Assembly (NCBI RefSeq): GCF_044763875.1
Contig: NZ_JBIWGZ010000002.1
Location: 434,001 to 498,000 of the forward strand
DNA length: 64,000 nucleotides
Direction of reading: 5' to 3'
Source: Rummeliibacillus sp044763875
Lineage (GTDB): Bacteria; Bacillota; Bacilli; Bacillales_A; Planococcaceae
How positions within the stretch are numbered: the stretch's first letter is position 1; each line of letters starts with the position of its first letter. Shown in pieces: positions 60,004 to 64,000 of the stretch. A model generated the notes under the pieces. The model did not search any database. It had not been told where the DNA came from and was given only the letters and a program-made list of their open reading frames with translations. The translations under genes were made by a program, and so were the position numbers.

Positions 60004-61383
60004 AGTTTTTACTAATTTCACTTTTTGTTTGTATGGAGGGAATAGTAAGTTATTCGCTAATTTTGTTGATTTTTTTAAGATTGATTTTGGGTGAGTAAAG
60101 CATTCAAAGCTTGCTTTTCCATGGTAATTATGAACTCCTGATGTTCCCACGCCTCCAAATGGTAGATGAACGCTCGCAACATGAGTAATCGTATCATTGA
60201 TACAACCTCCACCAAATGGCAATTCATCTAAGAAATATTGAATCGCTTTGTCCGTTTCAGAAAAGAAATACGCAGCAAGTGGTTTTGGTTTTTGTCGAAT
60301 TTGATGAATGACTTGGCGTAGATCATCATAAACTAGTATTGGCATAATTGGACCAAAAATCTCATCTTCCATGATGGGGCTATTCCATGTAACTTCCTGT
60401 AAAATAGTCGGTTCAATGTATAGGTCATCACGATCTGTTTGACCACCAAATAGAATATTATCATGTTCTTTATCCAACAAATTCGCTAATCGATCAAACT
60501 GCTTCATATTAATAATACGTCCAAAATCGGAACTTTCTTGTGCATTTTTACCATAAAATTTTTGCAACGTTTTTTTCAAATGTCTGATAAACGGTACCTT
60601 TATCGACTCATGGACAAGTACATAATCAGGTGCCACACAAGTTTGACCAGCATTTGTGAATTTCCCCCAGACAAGTCGTTTTACTGCTACTTCTATTTTT
60701 GCTGTTTGATCAATAATTGCTGGGCTTTTACCACCAAGTTCTAATGTATAGGGGGTTAATCGCTCAGCACAAGCTTTAGCAACAATTTTCCCAACTGCTA
60801 CACTTCCAGTAAAGAATATATAGTCAAATGAAGCGTGAATAAGTGCAGTTGTTTCTTCAACTTCACCTTCCACAATGCGAATATAGTTTTCATCAAATGT
60901 TTCTTGTATGATTTTCTTTAAGATTTCTGCCGTATTCGGCGCTGATTCAGAAGGCTTTACAATTGCAGTGTTACCACCGATAATTGCACCAATCAACGGT
61001 TCCATCACAAGTTGAAATGGATAATTATAAGGTCCAATAATGAGCGTAACACCGTATGGCTCTCTTACTACAAAGCTCCTTGCAGGTTGAAAATGTATCG
61101 GTGTCGAAACCGCAACCGGATGCATCCACTCCTCTAAATATTTTTGCATATAACTAATACTTTCTAATACCAAGCCTACTTCTGTAGAATAGGCCTCAAA
61201 CTCACTTTTATGCAGATCATCATATAATGCCTGCATAATCCCCTTTTCATTATTACTAATCGCAGCCTTAAGTTTTCTTAACTGTTCTTTACGAAATTCA
61301 ATTTTTTTGGTAGCTCTTGAAAAAAAATAATTACGTTGTTCAATTATCATCAGCTCTACATCTTGTGCAGTAAAATTCGCCAT
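59992..61383 (-). CDS. Class 3-type aldehyde dehydrogenase (YwdH-like)
   Basis: This 463-residue NAD(P)-dependent aldehyde dehydrogenase has catalytic Cys249 in GKFTNAGQTCVAPDYVLV and general-base Glu215 in LELGGKSP. The length and C-terminus (LPFGGVGTSGVHNYHGKASF; THPKSILKKS) fit the short class 3/fatty aldehyde group, such as B. subtilis YwdH. It probably oxidises medium or long-chain aldehydes. AAGGGGGAT precedes the ATG at 61383; the open frame extends upstream but has no start signal. The last residues lie in an intergenic repeat. Confidence 0.92.
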   Translation of the reverse strand: MANFTAQDVELMIIEQRNYFFSRATKKIEFRKEQLRKLKAAISNNEKGIMQALYDDLHKSEFEAYSTEVGLVLESISYMQKYLEEWMHPVAVSTPIHFQPARSFVVREPYGVTLIIGPYNYPFQLVMEPLIGAIIGGNTAIVKPSESAPNTAEILKKIIQETFDENYIRIVEGEVEETTALIHASFDYIFFTGSVAVGKIVAKACAERLTPYTLELGGKSPAIIDQTAKIEVAVKRLVWGKFTNAGQTCVAPDYVLVHESIKVPFIRHLKKTLQKFYGKNAQESSDFGRIINMKQFDRLANLLDKEHDNILFGGQTDRDDLYIEPTILQEVTWNSPIMEDEIFGPIMPILVYDDLRQVIHQIRQKPKPLAAYFFSETDKAIQYFLDELPFGGGCINDTITHVASVHLPFGGVGTSGVHNYHGKASFECFTHPKSILKKSTKLANNLLFPPYKQKVKLVKTILR

Positions 61384-61529
61384 AAATATCCCCCTTAAAC
61401 GTATAAAAAAGGTGTAGCCATCCATACTATTTTCAGCTACATAGCATGTTGATTTGCCAGCACGTACTGTCTTTTTCAAATTGTACCATTTGTGAATTTT
61501 GAATTCTACTCGCGAAGGGAGAACAGACG

Positions 61530-61682
61530 ATGTTAAAAACAGAAACTTGGTGGGAATCACTATTTTCAGGAGACTTGTCAATTGGTATTTCAGTAGAGCG
61601 TCAGCAGGAAATAGATAATGAGGACTTTTTGTATTTAAAAAATTTAGGTGATGTTGATTTTCATGAAGAATCTCCATCTTAG
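61530..61682 (+). CDS. Short acidic protein, 50 residues, unknown
   Basis: AAGGGAG lies eight bases before the ATG. The product begins MLKTETWWESLFSGDLSIG and is acidic in its second half (EIDNEDFLYLKNLGDVDFHEE). There is no membrane segment. It is followed after 39 bases by a hairpin with T6, then yhgE. It is probably a real small gene, but no family is recognised and there is no clear promoter. Confidence 0.5.
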   Translation: MLKTETWWESLFSGDLSIGISVERQQEIDNEDFLYLKNLGDVDFHEESPS

Positions 61683-61721
61683 AAAGGTCTTTTGGGTAAA
61701 TTTCCAGCTTTCGATTTTCGG

Positions 61722-61758
61722 GTATGTATACGGTAAATGCCCGTATACATACTTTTTT
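61722..61758 (+). promoter_or_regulatory. 12-bp perfect inverted repeat before yhgE (operator or terminator)
   Basis: GTATGTATACGG (61722-61733) pairs with CCGTATACATAC (61741-61752), followed by T6. As a hairpin it could terminate the 50-codon ORF. As DNA it looks like a TetR-type operator. It ends about 30 bases before the yhgE start. Confidence 0.65.
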
Positions 61759-61783
61759 CTCCTTCAAGAAAGGTGGAGCATCA

Positions 61784-63952
61784 ATGAAGAATAGTTGGAA
61801 AATTTACTTAAACGACTTAAAAAGTATTAGAACAAATTGGGTATCAGCTATCATTATATCTGGCCTCATTATATTGCCATCCCTTTACGCATGGCTTAAT
61901 ATTGCTGCTTCTTGGGATCCATATGGAAAAACAAACCAGATTCCGGTAGGGATTGTCAATGAAGATACTGGAGCAACAGTGCAAGGTAAAACATTTAATG
62001 CTGGTAATGAACTGATTAGTAAATTAAAAAATTCTAATGACATGGATTGGCAATTTACTAATCGCACAAAAGCACTGGATCATCTTAATAATGGTGATTA
62101 TTTTTCTGTAATAATTATTCCCAAAAATTTCTCTCATGATTTAGCTTCTGTAGTAAATGAAAATCCTCATAAAGCCCAGCTTGAATATTTTGTAAATGAA
62201 AAGATTAATTCTATTGCACCTAAAATTACAAGTAGTGGTGCTAGTGTACTTGTCGATTCGATGAGTAGCCAATTTATCGGCACCGTTAATGGGACAATAT
62301 TTGATATCTTTAATCGTATTGGTATTGCAATGAAACAGGACTTACCTGATATTGAAAAATTAAAGAGTTTTGTCTTTACACTTGAGAAAGATTTGCCATC
62401 CATTTATAGTAAAATAAAATCCGCGCAGCAGGATGTAAATAAAGCTAGCCAAATTGTAAATTATGCGAAAAAAGAAATCCCTAAAACAGAGATCTTAACA
62501 TCTCAAGGGCTAACTACTGTTAATGATACTCTTAATTTTATCGATCAAGCCGAGACACAATTAAATGCTATTAGTCCTCAAGTAAAAAAAGATATGCAAA
62601 CAGTACAACAAATCGCAACGGATGCTAACAAGTTACTAACACAATTAAAACAGGCAAATATTAGTTTTACAGAAATTGAAACTGTGAAGAATAATTTAGA
62701 TAACCGAGTTACTGAAGCAATTGATAAAATATCTACAATCAATCAACTTCTACTGTCACTTAAACAATACAATTTAGAAAACAAATCTTCAACAAATTCA
62801 AAAACTTTAGATCAGGCCATTGCACAAACTGAAGCCACCAGTAAAATATTAAACAATGCACAAACAAATGCCCGCGAAATGGATACAGCACTTGGAAATA
62901 AAGAACAAGAAATCACTAATTCAATAAATCAACTACAACGAATTGCTACTAATACATCTGTTGAATTAGATCGCTTTGTTAAGGAATATACGCAAACAGT
63001 GGAACCAACAATTTTTGAACAGATCCATCGTGCAAAGCAAACATTGATAGGCGCAAAGGAAACCCTTACAGATATTCAAGGTACAATACCTAAAGTCGCA
63101 ACCTTACTAAATAATACGGATGGCTTCATTTACGATACACAAAAAGGTATCCAAACTTTTGTAAGTGAGTATCCATATGTAAATGAAAGAGTGCATCGAT
63201 TAGCTGATAAAATTCGAACTTTAGAAAAAGAGACCGATTTAACTAGCATTATTCAATTGTTAATAAATAATCCTATCGCAGAAAAATCATTCTTTGAACA
63301 GCCCATTAAGATGAATGAGCATCGTGTATTTCCAATTGAAAATTACGGTACTGGCATGGCACCGTTTTATACAGTATTAGCCATTTGGGTTGGCTGTCTC
63401 TTGCTGATTTCACTTCTATCTGTTGATACAAAACAGGTTGATGACTTCGAAATCCGAGAAGTTTATTTTGGAAAACTTCTTACTTTCTGGACGATTGGAA
63501 TTCTTCAAACAATCATTATTGTTTTGGGTAATATTTTTATCTTAAAAGTATCCGTACATGACCCATTTTGGTTCATTGTATTTTGTTTATTTATAAGCCT
63601 TGTATTTATGTCCATTGTATATACACTCGTTTCAGTATTTGGAGATGTAGGAAAGGCGTTATCAATCGTTTTGCTTGTTTTACAGCTTGCTGGCTCAGGC
63701 GGAACATTTCCAGTGGTACTTTTGCCGAAGTTTTTCCAAATACTTAATCCATTTCTTCCTTTCACTTATGCTATTTCGTTAGCCCGAGAAGCAATTGGTG
63801 GAATAATTTGGACAAAAGTTAGGACTGATTTTATTTTCTTATTTGTCGTTCTCGTTATAGTTTTACTTTTCGGTAGTATTTTCAAAAAACAACTCCGTAA
63901 TTTAACACAGAATATGTTACGAAAATCGAGAAAGTCTGGTCTTTTTCATTAA
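61784..63952 (+). CDS. YhgE/Pip family membrane protein
   Basis: This 722-residue protein has one N-terminal helix (about 18-38), a large extracellular domain with long coiled coils (about 180-520), and six C-terminal helices (from about 530) of the ABC-2 type. The start DLKSIRTNWVSAIIISGLII and the segment IPVGIVNEDTGA are YhgE/Pip hallmarks. Relatives include the Lactococcus phage-infection protein Pip, B. subtilis YhgE/YueB and EsaA. Some are phage receptors or secretion components; which applies here is unknown. AAGGTGGAG precedes the ATG at 61784. Confidence 0.9.
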   Translation: MKNSWKIYLNDLKSIRTNWVSAIIISGLIILPSLYAWLNIAASWDPYGKTNQIPVGIVNEDTGATVQGKTFNAGNELISKLKNSNDMDWQFTNRTKALDHLNNGDYFSVIIIPKNFSHDLASVVNENPHKAQLEYFVNEKINSIAPKITSSGASVLVDSMSSQFIGTVNGTIFDIFNRIGIAMKQDLPDIEKLKSFVFTLEKDLPSIYSKIKSAQQDVNKASQIVNYAKKEIPKTEILTSQGLTTVNDTLNFIDQAETQLNAISPQVKKDMQTVQQIATDANKLLTQLKQANISFTEIETVKNNLDNRVTEAIDKISTINQLLLSLKQYNLENKSSTNSKTLDQAIAQTEATSKILNNAQTNAREMDTALGNKEQEITNSINQLQRIATNTSVELDRFVKEYTQTVEPTIFEQIHRAKQTLIGAKETLTDIQGTIPKVATLLNNTDGFIYDTQKGIQTFVSEYPYVNERVHRLADKIRTLEKETDLTSIIQLLINNPIAEKSFFEQPIKMNEHRVFPIENYGTGMAPFYTVLAIWVGCLLLISLLSVDTKQVDDFEIREVYFGKLLTFWTIGILQTIIIVLGNIFILKVSVHDPFWFIVFCLFISLVFMSIVYTLVSVFGDVGKALSIVLLVLQLAGSGGTFPVVLLPKFFQILNPFLPFTYAISLAREAIGGIIWTKVRTDFIFLFVVLVIVLLFGSIFKKQLRNLTQNMLRKSRKSGLFH

Positions 63953-63960
63953 TATAATTT

Positions 63961-63981
63961 CAAATGTTATATTGACATTTG
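63961..63981. terminator. Short inverted repeat after yhgE
   Basis: CAAATGT (63961-63967) pairs with ACATTTG (63975-63981). The stem is weak and AT-rich, without a clear T run. It might be a terminator, or part of a downstream promoter containing TTGACA (63973-63978). Confidence 0.3.
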
Positions 63982-64000
63982 TATTATAGAAAAATATCAT

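Overview
The window is a low-GC, AT-rich chromosomal segment of an endospore-forming Gram-positive of the order Bacillales. Ribosome binding sites are strong (GGAGG/AAGGAG), promoters are SigA-like, and several genes are clear relatives of Bacillus subtilis yk* genes: rnjA, rpoY, ktrC, ktrD, ykuU, ykuV, ykuC, ykyB, cheV, ykwC, ccpC, the CBS protein YkuL (CbpB/DarB), dapH, ykuR, ykvS and ykoY. A glyoxylate shunt, a Spo0E-like peptide, two sporulation-type kinases and a MurE paralogue point to the Lysinibacillus/Viridibacillus/Rummeliibacillus side (Caryophanaceae/Planococcaceae). That placement is inferred; no 16S rRNA gene is present. I saw no tRNA, rRNA, CRISPR array, transposase or prophage gene.

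Layout. 0.3-6 kb: def, a HAD phosphatase, an unannotated 23-codon cationic peptide in its own transcription unit, rpoY-rnjA, ktrC and the ykuV/ykuU thiol-peroxide pair. 6-10.8 kb: two tiny Cys-rich proteins, aceB, aceA and a divergent LytTR regulator. 11.2-15.7 kb: a polyamine uptake operon (potRABCD) behind a 31-bp repeat operator. 16-17.2 kb: a drug-type MFS exporter. 17.3-29.1 kb: one eight-gene minus-strand operon (secreted membrane protein, ABC ATPase, ABC permease, coiled-coil/low-complexity membrane protein, MoxR ATPase, DUF58, two VWA membrane proteins). 29.2-32.7 kb: lysine/DAP biosynthesis (ykuR, dapH), ccpC and the c-di-AMP sensor cbpB/darB. 33-39 kb: a PAS-GGDEF-EAL protein and the ppk-ppx polyphosphate operon. 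39-46.9 kb: ykyB, cheV, ykuC, ykwC, a Spo0E-like protein, ykvS, a MarR regulator and a PAS kinase. 47-54.9 kb: a radical SAM protein, ktrD, a TerC manganese exporter under a yybP-ykoY riboswitch, an SDR/thioester-reductase-like protein and prfC. 55-64 kb: a LysM protein, a MurE paralogue with an M42 aminopeptidase, a membrane PAS kinase, a class-3 aldehyde dehydrogenase, a 50-codon ORF and a YhgE/Pip membrane protein.

Functional themes. KtrC, KtrD and CbpB/DarB link potassium uptake with c-di-AMP signalling. AceA/AceB with the LytTR neighbour, and CcpC, concern carbon flow around the TCA cycle. The two kinases, the Spo0E-like protein and the extra MurE fit sporulation control and cell-wall switching. 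Intergenic spaces carry degenerate copies of a Bacillales interspersed repeat. The least understood parts are the eight-gene MoxR/VWA/ABC operon and the 23-residue peptide unit.
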